Source: Achromobacter deleyi
GTDB lineage: Bacteria; Pseudomonadota; Gammaproteobacteria; Burkholderiales; Burkholderiaceae_B
Direction: 5' to 3'
Assembly: GCF_902859705.1 (NCBI RefSeq)
Contig: NZ_CADIJO010000022.1
Coordinates: 28,229 to 92,228, forward strand
DNA: 64,000 bases
Each line of letters opens with the position of its first letter. Position 1 is the stretch's first letter. The position numbers and the translations under genes are program-made. Below are positions 43,130 through 52,641 of the stretch, piece by piece. Under the pieces are notes generated by a model that ran no database searches, was not told the DNA's origin, and worked only from the letters and a program-made list of their open reading frames with translations.

Positions 43130-44301
43130 GCGTCGCTCCTGGCCAGGATGGCCGCGGCGGTGCACAGCCCGCGGTCGTAATTGATCATGCCGAAGCCGCT
43201 CACCAGGCCCAGCCGCGCGTCGGCGACCTGCGTGCCGCCGGCCGTGCCGGTCAGCTGGCGCAAGGCCTCGACCATGCCCAGGTAGCCGCCGGCCGCGCCG
43301 GCCTGGCCCACCGACAACTGGCCGCCGTTGGTATTGAAGGGCAGGCTGCCGTCCACCGTGAAGGTGTTGGCGCGCACGAACTCGGGCGCCGCGCCCTTGG
43401 CGCAAAAGCCCAGGTCTTCCATCTGCATCAGGTTGATGACGGGGTAGTCGTCGTAGGCCTGCAGGAAATCCATGTCGGCCGGGCTGGCGTTGGCCATGCC
43501 GTAGAGCTCGTCGATGTCCATCGTCCAGCCGCCGCGGGTCTGGATCGGGTCTTCGATCCAGGCGTTGTGGCGTTCGATGGTGGACAGGATGCGGGCGTAG
43601 GGCAGGCCCAGCGCCTTGGCGCGTGCCTCGGTCATGACCAGGAAGCCGTCGGCGCCGGCGCAGGGCATGACGCAGTCGAACAGGTGGATCGGGTCGGCAA
43701 TGACACGGGCGTCCAGGTATTGGGCCAGCGTCAGCGGCTTTTTCATCAGGGCGTGGGGGTAGCGCAGGGCGTTGTCGCGCTGGGCCACGCAGACCTTGCC
43801 GAAGTCTTCGCGGGTGGCGCCGGTGGCGCGCATGTAGTGCGCCGTCAGCAGCGCGAAGCTGGCGTTGGGGCCGCCTGCGCCATACGGGTAGACGGCGTCC
43901 TGGGCGAAGCGCGAGAACTGGCTGACGGTATTGCGGAACGAGTCCACCTGGTTGGTGTCGCCCGCGATGCAGGCGATGATGCTGGCGTCGCCGGCCTGCA
44001 CCGCGCGGGCGGCGCGGCGCAACGCGGCCACGCCGCTGGCGCCGCCCATGGGAAGGTGGTCGAGCCAGCGCGGGCTCATGCCCAGGTGCTGTACCAGGCC
44101 CACGGCGGTGTCCGGCGCCAGCGTGAAGCTGGACACGCACAGGCCGTCGACGTCGGTCTTGGCGATGCCGGCCTGGCGGATCAGCGCGGCCAGCGCGCGG
44201 CCCAGCCAGCCGTGCGCGGCCAGCGTGGAATAGCGCTCGTACGGAATGCTGACGGGCAGGGCCGCCACCACGCCGTCGTAACGGGCGCGCGACGCGGTCA
44301 T
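43126..44301 (-). CDS. Thiolase-like protein of the SCPx/Ltp group
   Basis: A 391-residue thiolase-fold protein. The family start YDGVVAALPVSIPYERYSTL and GGASGVAALRRAARAVQAGD are visible. The usual catalytic Cys is not seen near residue 90, the GHP histidine position reads SVGQAGAAGG (Gln), and the C-terminal Cys motif reads GLVSGFGM. Such members, e.g. Ltp2, act with a DUF35 partner as CoA-ester retro-aldolases in steroid degradation. The next gene encodes a DUF35 domain. Start at 44301 overlaps the ligase gene by four bases. Confidence 0.85.
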   Translation of the reverse strand: MTASRARYDGVVAALPVSIPYERYSTLAAHGWLGRALAALIRQAGIAKTDVDGLCVSSFTLAPDTAVGLVQHLGMSPRWLDHLPMGGASGVAALRRAARAVQAGDASIIACIAGDTNQVDSFRNTVSQFSRFAQDAVYPYGAGGPNASFALLTAHYMRATGATREDFGKVCVAQRDNALRYPHALMKKPLTLAQYLDARVIADPIHLFDCVMPCAGADGFLVMTEARAKALGLPYARILSTIERHNAWIEDPIQTRGGWTMDIDELYGMANASPADMDFLQAYDDYPVINLMQMEDLGFCAKGAAPEFVRANTFTVDGSLPFNTNGGQLSVGQAGAAGGYLGMVEALRQLTGTAGGTQVADARLGLVSGFGMINYDRGLCTAAAILARSDA

Positions 44302-45929
44302 CGGGCGGGCTCCTGGCGCTTTTTCATGGCAGTGGTGTCCACGCAGCAGGCGGTGCCCGGCAGCGTCGGCGCCAGCGTCTTCATCTCGCCGCGCTGGATC
44401 TTGTTGGTGGTGGTGAGCGGCAGGCTGTCGACAAACGCCACATAGCCGGGCGCCTTGTAGTAGGCCAGCTGCTGCAGGCTCCATTGCACGATGCCGCGCG
44501 CGGCGTCGGCCCGGGCGGCAGCGTCGGCGGGCGCCGTTTCGGCCACCACGCAGGCCAGCACCTCGTCGCCGCGCACCGGGTCGGGCACCGCGGCCACCGC
44601 CACGGCCTTGACCAGCGGGTGCTGCAGCAGCACGCTTTCCACTTCCACGGCCGAGATGTTCTCGCCGCTGCGGCGGATCACGTTCTTCTTGCGATCGACA
44701 AAGCGCAGCGCGCCGTCGGCCTCGCGGCGCACGATGTCGCCGGTATGGAACCAGCCGCCTTCCCAGGCCTGGTCGGTGGCGTCCGCGTCTTTCAGGTAAC
44801 CGGCGAAAAAGCCGTAGCGCGGGTCGCTGCCGGCGTGGCGCACCAGCAGTTCGCCGGGTTCGCCGGCCGCCGCTTCGCCGCCGTGGTCGGCCACGATGCG
44901 CACCTGCACATCGTCTTCTTCCGCGCCGAAGCAGCTTTCACCGATATGGCGCGGTTCCTGGTTGGCGATGATGACGGCGCCGGCGCCGGTCTCGGTCATG
45001 GCCCAGGCTTCCAGCAGCGGAAAGCCGAAGCGCGCTTCGAACGGCTGCTGCAGCTTGCGGTCCACGCCTGCGCCGAAGCCGAAGCGGATGGCGGGCTGGC
45101 GGTCTTGCGCAGACGGCTCGGCCTTCATCAGGATGGCCGGCATCACGCCCAGGTAGTGCAGCACGGTAGCGCCGGAATCGCGCACGCTGTCCCACCAGGT
45201 CCTGGGGTGGAAGCGGTCCAGCGGAATCAGGCAGCCGCCGGTCAGCACCATCGCCATGGCGGAATAGGCCATGGCGTTCATGTGCACCAGCGGCAGCGGG
45301 GTCAGCATGCGTTCTTCCCCGGGCCGCAGCTGGGCCAGGCCGCCGATGCGGGCATACCAGCCGCCCGCATGCAGGAAATAGCGGTTGGGCAGGATGCAGC
45401 CCTTGGGCCGGCCGGTGGTGCCGGACGTGTACAGCAGCGCGCATTCGGTCAGTTCGCCGGGTTCGCCGGCCAGCGGCGCGGCAAACGGCGCGGCGGGCGG
45501 CGCATCGTCCGGCGCCATCACCCGCAAGGGGCGGCCCGCGCGTTCGGCCGCGGCCAGCAGGTCGGCATGGCGGTCGGGCAGGGCCACCGCCAGCGCGATC
45601 TCGGAATGGCCGGTCAGGTATTCGAGTTCGGCCGCGCGCAGGTCGGGGTTGATGGGCACCACCGACACGCCCAGCGCGTTCAGCGCGAACCAGTGCAGGA
45701 AGAAGGCCGGACGGTTTTCCAGCAGCAGGCCGGCGCGGTGGCCATGGCCGTAGCCGGCCTGGGCGTAGGCGGCGCGCAGCGTCTCGATGGCGCTGGCGGC
45801 CTGCGCATAGCCCAGCTCGCCGGCGCCGATGCCGTAGGCCTCGGCCGTTTCCGGCAGGATGCACAGGAAGGGCCTGGCGCCGTGGCGGGCCGCGGTGTCG
45901 CGAAAGGCCTGATGGACGGTGGTGCTCAC
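44298..45929 (-). CDS. AMP-forming acyl-CoA ligase
   Basis: A 543-residue ANL-superfamily enzyme. The P-loop CALLYTSGTTGRPKG is near residue 168, the core WAMTETGAG near residue 320, GWFHTGDIVRREADGALRFVDRKKNVIRRSGENIS near 400-430 and the C-terminal lysine in NKIQRGEMK. It activates a carboxylic acid (aromatic or side-chain acid) to its CoA thioester at the cost of ATP. It resembles the CaiC-like branch. Position between oxygenase and thiolase-like genes supports a CoA-dependent side-chain route. Confidence 0.9.
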   Translation of the reverse strand: MSTTVHQAFRDTAARHGARPFLCILPETAEAYGIGAGELGYAQAASAIETLRAAYAQAGYGHGHRAGLLLENRPAFFLHWFALNALGVSVVPINPDLRAAELEYLTGHSEIALAVALPDRHADLLAAAERAGRPLRVMAPDDAPPAAPFAAPLAGEPGELTECALLYTSGTTGRPKGCILPNRYFLHAGGWYARIGGLAQLRPGEERMLTPLPLVHMNAMAYSAMAMVLTGGCLIPLDRFHPRTWWDSVRDSGATVLHYLGVMPAILMKAEPSAQDRQPAIRFGFGAGVDRKLQQPFEARFGFPLLEAWAMTETGAGAVIIANQEPRHIGESCFGAEEDDVQVRIVADHGGEAAAGEPGELLVRHAGSDPRYGFFAGYLKDADATDQAWEGGWFHTGDIVRREADGALRFVDRKKNVIRRSGENISAVEVESVLLQHPLVKAVAVAAVPDPVRGDEVLACVVAETAPADAAARADAARGIVQWSLQQLAYYKAPGYVAFVDSLPLTTTNKIQRGEMKTLAPTLPGTACCVDTTAMKKRQEPAR

Positions 45930-45938
45930 AAGCCGCTC

Positions 45939-46430
45939 CTACATGAACAGTTGGATGTTGCCGAAGGCGGCATCGCAATTGACCAGGTCAACGCGCTTTA
46001 ACCGGATGCGCAGCGCGCCGTCCTGTTCCACCAGGTGGTGGGTGGCCCAGCCGGCGTACAGCGTCTGCGCGTCCTGGCGCGTCTCGACATAGTGGAACGC
46101 GGTGCGCAGCACGTGGCGGCCTTCGTCGGGGGCGGATTCCGGATGGTCGCGTTCGATCGTGGGCGCCTGCAGCAAGTGATGGCAGCGGCTCTTGGGCTGC
46201 TGCGAAAAGGTGCGTTGGCCGGCCAGGCGCTCGACCCGCACGCGCAGCAGCAGCTTGTCTTCGTACATCAGCGAGGCGTGCAGCCTGGCGTCGGTCTGGC
46301 CGTGGGCCAGCGGCATCCAGTAGTAGCCGTCTTCGGCATACAGGTCCAGCCAGTCCTCGAAGCGCAGGTCATCGAGCAGGCGCGCTTCGGCGTAGACGAA
46401 ATCGATCAGGTCGCGTTCGGAAAAACTCAT
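45939..46430 (-). CDS. Ring-hydroxylating oxygenase small subunit (second system)
   Basis: A 163-residue beta subunit (SnoaL-like): LIDFVYAEARLLDDLRFEDWLDLY, DGYYWMPLAHGQTD and LRIRLKRVDLVNCD are typical. It overlaps the large subunit stop by four bases (ATGA). Partner for the alpha subunit at 46427-47746; ends 9 bases before the CoA ligase. Confidence 0.88.
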   Translation of the reverse strand: MSFSERDLIDFVYAEARLLDDLRFEDWLDLYAEDGYYWMPLAHGQTDARLHASLMYEDKLLLRVRVERLAGQRTFSQQPKSRCHHLLQAPTIERDHPESAPDEGRHVLRTAFHYVETRQDAQTLYAGWATHHLVEQDGALRIRLKRVDLVNCDAAFGNIQLFM

Positions 46431-47746
46431 GCTGCCTCCGTCTGCGTCATGTAGCGGCCCCAGGCGCGGTACTGGTTGCGCATCTGCCATTCGTTGGTGC
46501 CGTTGGTGGTGACGTTCTTGCGCCCGGCTTCGTCGGGGGTGTACAGGCGGCCGACGTTGACCCAGTCGCGGGCCCGCGATTGCAGGCCGTCCTGCGCGCG
46601 TTCGTACATTTCCAGGTCGTCGTGGCCGACCACCGACGTGGGCGCATTGATCAGCCGGTTGTACATGAGGGTACGTTCCAGCAGCAGGTCGGGCGCGCCG
46701 ACCAGGCGGAAGGTCCAGGACTCCACCAGCGTGCGGTCGGCGGCAATCGGCTTGAACACGCGCAGCGTCTGGATCGGGCCCTTGACCATGATGTTGGGGA
46801 AATACACCGTGTTGTGGCGCACGTCGCCCAGGATCTGGTGCGCGCGTTCTTCGCCGTACGCGGCCACCATGGATTCCCAGTAGCCCGGAATGCCGGAATA
46901 CGCCGCGTGGATCGAATCCGACACGCCCGTGTGGCCGTGGCCGTTTTCCCAGACGCGGATGCCCATGTTTTCAAAGAACTCATAGGGCGAGATGAACGGC
47001 GCGAACAATTCCACCGCCATGGGCTTGGGCGTGCCGGCCGGGGCCTGTTCCCAGACCTTGACGGCCGTGCCCGCCGACGACTCGTGCGCCACCATGGGGT
47101 GGCAGGTGTCCGTCTGGTTGTCGACCAGCATCTTCCAGTTGCAGCGGTGCATGTAGCGCAGCACGCCGCCAGCCACTTCCAGGCGGCCTTCGGGCGAGCG
47201 GTCGACCATGTTGTCCAGGGTCGACAGCGCGTCGCCGAAGAAGTCCTCGAACGACTGGCCCTCAGGGTTCAGGCGGCAGAAGACGAAGCCGCGGTGGTTG
47301 CGCACGTCTTTCACGGCCGCCATGCCCTGACTGGCTTCGCACTGTTCCAGGCCGGTGTTCTCGTAGCCTTTTTTCAAGGGGATCGACAGCAGGCTGCCAT
47401 CGGTCTTGAAGGTCCAGGCGTGATAGGGGCAGCGGAAGAACTTGCCGGTGTTGCCGCAGGCGTCGCCCGCCACCATGGTGCCCTTGTGCGGGCAGCGGTT
47501 GTGCAGCACGCGCACCGTGCGGTCGCTGTGGCGCACCATCACCACCGGCTGGTTGCCGACGGTGGTGGTGATGTAGTCGCCCGGGTTGGGCACCTGGCTG
47601 TCGTGGCCGACGTAGACCCAGGTGTTCGCGTACAGGCGTTCCATTTCCAGGTCGAACAGTTCCTGGTCGATGAACAGGTCCTTGTGCACCTCGGTCTCGC
47701 GCAGCAGGGCGCGGATGGCGTCGGGATTGTCGCGGTATTTGGCCAT
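46427..47746 (-). CDS. Ring-hydroxylating oxygenase large subunit (second system)
   Basis: A 439-residue Rieske oxygenase alpha subunit. The cluster ligands are CPHKGTMV and CPYHAWTF (about residues 86-108); the mononuclear iron site is DNQTDTCHPMVAHE (about 205-218; D, H, H). The EMERLYANTWVYVGHDSQVPNPGDY start is standard. Its substrate branch differs from that of the oxygenase at 14.9-16.1 kb and I cannot place it in a named enzyme. It takes electrons from the reductase encoded immediately upstream, 26 bases away. Confidence 0.9.
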   Translation of the reverse strand: MAKYRDNPDAIRALLRETEVHKDLFIDQELFDLEMERLYANTWVYVGHDSQVPNPGDYITTTVGNQPVVMVRHSDRTVRVLHNRCPHKGTMVAGDACGNTGKFFRCPYHAWTFKTDGSLLSIPLKKGYENTGLEQCEASQGMAAVKDVRNHRGFVFCRLNPEGQSFEDFFGDALSTLDNMVDRSPEGRLEVAGGVLRYMHRCNWKMLVDNQTDTCHPMVAHESSAGTAVKVWEQAPAGTPKPMAVELFAPFISPYEFFENMGIRVWENGHGHTGVSDSIHAAYSGIPGYWESMVAAYGEERAHQILGDVRHNTVYFPNIMVKGPIQTLRVFKPIAADRTLVESWTFRLVGAPDLLLERTLMYNRLINAPTSVVGHDDLEMYERAQDGLQSRARDWVNVGRLYTPDEAGRKNVTTNGTNEWQMRNQYRAWGRYMTQTEAA

Positions 47747-47772
47747 GCTCGTCTCCTTTCTGCGGACCGGCT

Positions 47773-48750
47773 CTACAGGTCCAGCACCAGGCGCGCCGAC
47801 TTGGCGCGCGAGATGCAGATCTGGATGATCTTGCCGCTGGCTTTCTCGGTGTCCGACAGGTAGTAGTCGCGGTGGTCGGGCTCGCCTTCCAGCACGGTGG
47901 CCTGGCACACGCCGCATTCGCCGCGCTTGCAGTCAAACATGGGATCGCAGCCTTCTTCTTCCATGACGTCGACGATGGTCTTGTCGGCGGGAATCGTCAG
48001 CACGCGGCCGGACTGGCGCAGTTCCACCTCGAACGGCTGGTCGCCGGCCTGCGGCGCGGCGCTGGCGAACAGTTCGAAATGGATGTGGGCGTCGGGCCAG
48101 TGGCGCGCGCGGGCGCCCTGGATGACGGCGTCGATCAGCCCCTTGGGGCCGCACACGTACAGGTGCTGGCGCGGGTTGGCAGCGTCAAGCAGGGCTTGCA
48201 GATCGAAGCGGCACGACGGCTCATCGTCGGCGTGCAGGGCCAGCGCGTCGCCGGCCAGGGCCTGCAGTTCCGGCAGGAACGCCAGCTGGTCGCGGCTGCG
48301 GCCGCTGTAGTGCAGGCGGAAGGCGCGGCCGGCAGACTTGAGCGCAGCCGCCATCGAGGCCACCGGCGTGATGCCGATGCCGCCTGCGATCAGCACGACC
48401 GGTTCGTCGCCCGCGGGCGATTCGTGCAGCGGAAAGTCGTTCTTAGGGCCTTCGACGGTCAGCGTGTCGCCCACCGCCAGGCCGTGCATGTGGCGCGAAC
48501 CGCCCTGGCTGGCTTCTTCCAGCCGCACGCCCAGGCGGTATTCGGCGGGCTCGGCAAAGCGGCCAGCCTCGGGCGCCAGCTGCACCAGCGAATAGCAGCG
48601 CGCCTCGCGCAGGCCGGGCACCGACACTTTCAGGTGGGCGCCGGGGCCAAAGGCCGGCAGGGCGCCGCCATCTTCGCGCGCCAGGCGCAGCGAACGGATC
48701 AGGGGCGATTCCTGGCGGATCTCGCGGACGATGAGTTTCAGGGTTTGCAC
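47773..48750 (-). CDS. Oxygenase reductase, phthalate dioxygenase reductase / VanB type
   Basis: A 325-residue class IA flavo-iron-sulfur protein. An FMN-binding RCYSLVQL motif is near residue 55, NAD-binding LIAGGIGITPVASM near 120-133, and a C-terminal plant-type [2Fe-2S] domain with CKRGECGVCQATVLEGEPDHRDYYLS and a final IQICI cysteine. It passes NADH electrons directly to the Rieske oxygenase, so no ferredoxin is needed. It could in principle also serve the reductase-less oxygenase at 14-16 kb. Confidence 0.92.
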   Translation of the reverse strand: MQTLKLIVREIRQESPLIRSLRLAREDGGALPAFGPGAHLKVSVPGLREARCYSLVQLAPEAGRFAEPAEYRLGVRLEEASQGGSRHMHGLAVGDTLTVEGPKNDFPLHESPAGDEPVVLIAGGIGITPVASMAAALKSAGRAFRLHYSGRSRDQLAFLPELQALAGDALALHADDEPSCRFDLQALLDAANPRQHLYVCGPKGLIDAVIQGARARHWPDAHIHFELFASAAPQAGDQPFEVELRQSGRVLTIPADKTIVDVMEEEGCDPMFDCKRGECGVCQATVLEGEPDHRDYYLSDTEKASGKIIQICISRAKSARLVLDL

Positions 48751-48774
48751 GGCGTTCGTCTCTAGGTTCTGGGA

Positions 48775-50331
48775 TCAGGCGGCCATTTTCTGGGCCAGTA
48801 CGTCGGCCAGCTGGCGTTCCATGGGGCCGCATTTCTCGTCGGCCAGCGCGGCTTCGCGCAGCGACCGCAGCGACGCTGCGGCATCGGGCCGGCCCGCCAG
48901 TTGGGCCGCGGCCGCGATCAGCTGGCGGTACTTGCCGCCGCCGCGCACGTGGGTGTCGCTGTAGCCCTTGACCAGGCGGCGGCAATTGACCGTTTCCACG
49001 GCCAGGTCGTAGTCGCGCGGCGCCAGGCTGGCTATCAGGTCCAGCCACTGCGTCAGCGCGGCCGATTCGATCTGGTGGCGCAGCGTGCGGCGGCGAAAGC
49101 GCCGCATGCCGGCCAGCAGGTACAGCATCATGAAACCGCCCAGCGTGCCGCTCTGCATGCGGCGGCCCTTGCCCAGGCGCCGCTCGACAAAGCCGCCAAA
49201 GCCCTTGGATTGCTCCAGCCAGCGGCCCAGGCCCGCGGGCAGCGTGCCGCAGATCTCTTCCAGCCGCGGATGCATGAATTCGGTGGTGTAGACCAGCTGG
49301 TCCGGCTTGGCGCCCACTTCGCTGCGTACGCGCTCGAAGCGCGAGCCGCGGGTCTTCAGGTCGGCCACGCGGATCACATCGTCGTAGGCCATGGCGGTGG
49401 CCAGGTAGCGCGCGGCGGCGCTGGTCAGCGCCCATTGCCTGGCTTCACCGCCGTGGCGCGCGTCCAGTTCACGGATGGCTTGCATGCGCGCCAGGTAATC
49501 CTGGGCGTAGGCCAGGTCCTGGAACTCGATCTGGCGGCGCACGCCGGCCACCAGCATGGGCTGGGCACAGGGCGGGAAATCGCGGGCAATGGTGTCCAGC
49601 AGCGCCTGCGTGCGCGGGCTGGCGGCGCGTTCGGGCAGTACCGGCACGGGGCGGGTCAGGTCGATCGCGGCTGGCTGCGCGGGCGCCTGGTCGGCAGCCG
49701 TAAAGCCCAGCGCGAAGGCGCGCAGGCTGGCGTCCACGCCGACGCCGGCACGGCGCACGGTGGCTTCATAGTCTTCGCGCGAGAACGGCAGGGCGCCGCT
49801 GCCGGCCACCGCGCCGAACAGGCTGGCGCTGATGACACTGCCGGCCCGGTCGGCCAGGTCCTGCAGGTCAAAGCACAGGAAACGGCGGGCGGCGGCGCGG
49901 CCGGCTTCCAGCACCTTGTTGGGGTCGGCAATGCCGTTGCCGGGCGCCGACTTCTCGCTGACCGCGTAGCTGCGGTGCGACGAGGCGATCAGCACGCTGC
50001 GGTCGGGCGTGACCAGGCCGCGCTGGATCGCGCGGCCGCCTTCCATGAGTTCGGCGGCCACCACCAGGTCTACGTCGCCGGGCGTGGGCATCAGCGCCAG
50101 CGCGGGCGGACGGCCGGCGCGCGCCACATCGGCTTCGGGCAGCAGTTCCAGGTAATAGATGGTGGCGCCGGTGCGCTGGGCCACGCCGGGCACCGAGGTG
50201 GTCTGGGCCCACCAGCCGGCGTGTTCGGCCATGTCGACGATCCAGTCGGCCAGCACGCCGCCGCCTTGGCCGCCCATGGCCAGGATAGCGATCTTGATGG
50301 GGGTGCCTTGCTGCAATGCCACCGGGTTCAT
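48775..50331 (-). CDS. iorB: Indolepyruvate oxidoreductase beta-like subunit with C-terminal extension
   Basis: A 518-residue protein. The N-terminal 200 residues or so match the gamma/beta pyruvate-oxidoreductase domain (LAMGGQGGGVLADWIVDMAEHAGW, TTSVPGVAQRTGATIYY). A normal IorB ends there; the remaining 300 residues form the DUF6537-type extension found in aerobic proteobacterial relatives (YQDYLARM-like LAYAQDYLARMQAIRELD). With IorA it decarboxylates aryl-pyruvates to aryl-acetyl-CoA. It begins 11 bases after the iorA stop. Confidence 0.87.
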   Translation of the reverse strand: MNPVALQQGTPIKIAILAMGGQGGGVLADWIVDMAEHAGWWAQTTSVPGVAQRTGATIYYLELLPEADVARAGRPPALALMPTPGDVDLVVAAELMEGGRAIQRGLVTPDRSVLIASSHRSYAVSEKSAPGNGIADPNKVLEAGRAAARRFLCFDLQDLADRAGSVISASLFGAVAGSGALPFSREDYEATVRRAGVGVDASLRAFALGFTAADQAPAQPAAIDLTRPVPVLPERAASPRTQALLDTIARDFPPCAQPMLVAGVRRQIEFQDLAYAQDYLARMQAIRELDARHGGEARQWALTSAAARYLATAMAYDDVIRVADLKTRGSRFERVRSEVGAKPDQLVYTTEFMHPRLEEICGTLPAGLGRWLEQSKGFGGFVERRLGKGRRMQSGTLGGFMMLYLLAGMRRFRRRTLRHQIESAALTQWLDLIASLAPRDYDLAVETVNCRRLVKGYSDTHVRGGGKYRQLIAAAAQLAGRPDAAASLRSLREAALADEKCGPMERQLADVLAQKMAA

Positions 50332-50342
50332 GGGGCGGGTCC

Positions 50343-52571
50343 TCACAGGGCGAATTTGGCCAGGCGCGCGGCACGGCGGCGCTGCAGGTAGCCGATCACG
50401 CCCTGGCGCACGCGCGCCAGGAAACGGTCGCGGCCGCTGGGGTTGTGCACGATGTCGGCACGGTAGAAAGACGGGCACAGCACCGCGGCATGCGCGACTT
50501 CGCCGCAGTTGCCGCAGCCCACGCAGCTGCTTTCCACGTGCGCCACCGGGTCTTCCTTCAAGGGGTCGCCGCTGTCCTTCACCGTCAGCGACGGGCAGCC
50601 CGACAGCCGGATACAGGCGTGGTCGCCGGTGCATACGTCGGGGTCGACGCCAAAGCGTTCCTTGACCACCCGCTTTCCTTCCTTGACCGCCTTGTTGAAC
50701 AGCGGCTTGATGCGGCGCTGCTTGTTCAGCATGCATTCCGACTGGGCGATGATGACCTTGGGGCCCTTGATGTCGGTGGTCAGCGCTTCTTCGATCGTGG
50801 CGCGGACCTTGGCCACGTCATAGGTGCGGTCCAGCGTGCGCACCCACTTCACGCCCACGCCGCGCACGGCCTGGTCGATGGGGTTGTTGGTGGACCGGTC
50901 GGGGTTCTCGGCGCGGGACGACAGGATGTCCTGCCCGCCGGTGGCCGACGCGTAGAAGTTGTCGACGATGACGATGACGCCGTCGTACTTGTTGAAGACC
51001 GCGTTGCCGATGCCCGACGCCAGGCCGTTGTGCCAGAACCCGCCGTCGCCCATGATCGAGATCGGCCGCTTGGCCGCGGGCACGTTGAACGCCGCCGCGC
51101 TGGACGCGCCCAGGCCGTAGCCCATGGTGGTGGCGCCCAGGTTGAAGGGCGGCAGGATCGAAAACAGGTGGCAGCCGATATCGCACGAGATATGGTGCTG
51201 GCCCAGCGTTTCCTGCGCCAGGGTCAGGGCCGAGAAGATCGGCCGTTCCGGACAGCCGGTACAGAAGCCGGCGGGGCGGGGCGGCACCACGGCGGCCAGG
51301 TCGGCCACCTGCTTGTGGAAGGTGATGGGTTGCTCGGCCGGACGCGGCGCCGGCTTGGGCCGGGCGATCTCGGTGATCTCGAGCTGCGGCGCGGCGCTGG
51401 CTTCGCGGTCCACGGCCACCGCCGCATGCGTCTGCAACGAGTGCGGCCGTTCGCGCTTGAGGAATTCGCGCAGGCCGTCGCGCATGACCTGGGTGGTGTA
51501 TTCGCCCGCCATCGGCAGCACGTCCTTGCCGGACAGGCGGGTGTCGATGCCCGCCTTGCGCAGCACGGCGTGCAGGTTCTGTTCCAGGTAGTCGGGCTGG
51601 CCTTCTTCCAGCAGCAGCACCGAGCGCTTGCCGCGGCAGAAGTCGATGACCTCGTCTTCGATGACGGGGTAGGCCACGTTCATGACGTACAGCGGAATGC
51701 GGCTGTTGCCGAAGTTGTCGGCCAGGCCCAGCAACTGCAAGGCGCGGATCACGCCGTTGTACAGCCCGCCCTGCAGGATCAGGCCGATGTCGTCCTGGTC
51801 GCCATCGAAGTGCTCGTTGAGCTTGTGCTCTTTGATATAGCGGATGGCGGCGGGCCAGCGTTCCTTGATCTTTTCCTGTTCGTGCAGGAACGAGGCGGGC
51901 GGCAGCACGATGCGGCTGGTGTCGCGCGCCGGGCTTTCCAGCGCCTGGGCCAGCGAGAATGCCGGCCGCTTGTTTTCCTTGGCGATGAAGCGGCCGTGCA
52001 CATGGCAGCCGCGGATGCGCAGTTGCAGCATCACCGGCGTCTTGCTGGCTTCCGACAGCGCGAAGCCGTCTTCCACCGCCTTGACCATGCTTTCCAGGTT
52101 GGGGCGGGGGTCCAGCAGCCAGATCTGCGATTTCATGGCGAACGCGTGCGAGCGTTCCTGCATGATGGACGACCCTTCGCCGTAGTCTTCGCCTACGATC
52201 ACCAGCGCGCCGCCGGTGACGCCGCCCGAGGCCAGGTTGGCCAGCGCGTCGGACGCGACGTTGGTGCCCACGGTGGACTTCCAGGTGACGGCGCCGCGGA
52301 TGGGGTACATGACGGACGCGGCCAGCGTGGCGGCGGCGGTGGCTTCGGATGCGCTGGCCTCGAAGTGCACGCCCAGTTCCTGCAGGATGTCGTTGGCGTC
52401 GGCCAGCACGTCCATCAAGTGCGAGATGGGCGAGCCTTGATAACCGGCCACGTAGCCCACGCCGGACTGCAGCAAGGCCTTGGTGACGGCCAGGATGCCT
52501 TCGCCGCGAAACTCTTCGCCGGCCCCGATACGCAACTGCTGGACTTCTTTCTTGAAAGACCTTTCAGCCAT
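50343..52571 (-). CDS. iorA: Indolepyruvate ferredoxin oxidoreductase alpha subunit
   Basis: A 742-residue TPP enzyme. N-terminal pyrimidine-binding half (VAGYQGSPISHLMDVL, GEDYGEGSSIMQERSHAFA), TPP-binding motif GDGGFWHNGLASGIGN near residue 509-525 and a C-terminal 2[4Fe-4S] region (CTGDHACIRLSGCPSL near 645, CVGCGNCGEVAHAAVLC near 684-700). I chose 52571, with GGAGGAG at ideal spacing, over the 13-codon-longer open frame. First gene of the 17-kb minus-strand block, with a recognisable promoter about 90 bases upstream. Usually such enzymes are oxygen sensitive, which is unusual next to oxygenases. Confidence 0.9.
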   Translation of the reverse strand: MAERSFKKEVQQLRIGAGEEFRGEGILAVTKALLQSGVGYVAGYQGSPISHLMDVLADANDILQELGVHFEASASEATAAATLAASVMYPIRGAVTWKSTVGTNVASDALANLASGGVTGGALVIVGEDYGEGSSIMQERSHAFAMKSQIWLLDPRPNLESMVKAVEDGFALSEASKTPVMLQLRIRGCHVHGRFIAKENKRPAFSLAQALESPARDTSRIVLPPASFLHEQEKIKERWPAAIRYIKEHKLNEHFDGDQDDIGLILQGGLYNGVIRALQLLGLADNFGNSRIPLYVMNVAYPVIEDEVIDFCRGKRSVLLLEEGQPDYLEQNLHAVLRKAGIDTRLSGKDVLPMAGEYTTQVMRDGLREFLKRERPHSLQTHAAVAVDREASAAPQLEITEIARPKPAPRPAEQPITFHKQVADLAAVVPPRPAGFCTGCPERPIFSALTLAQETLGQHHISCDIGCHLFSILPPFNLGATTMGYGLGASSAAAFNVPAAKRPISIMGDGGFWHNGLASGIGNAVFNKYDGVIVIVDNFYASATGGQDILSSRAENPDRSTNNPIDQAVRGVGVKWVRTLDRTYDVAKVRATIEEALTTDIKGPKVIIAQSECMLNKQRRIKPLFNKAVKEGKRVVKERFGVDPDVCTGDHACIRLSGCPSLTVKDSGDPLKEDPVAHVESSCVGCGNCGEVAHAAVLCPSFYRADIVHNPSGRDRFLARVRQGVIGYLQRRRAARLAKFAL

Positions 52572-52641
52572 CTCGAACTCCTCCACGCGGACCGGCTTGC
52601 GGGTCCTCAAGCGTTGCTGCTGCGCAGCAAGGCCACGTCAC

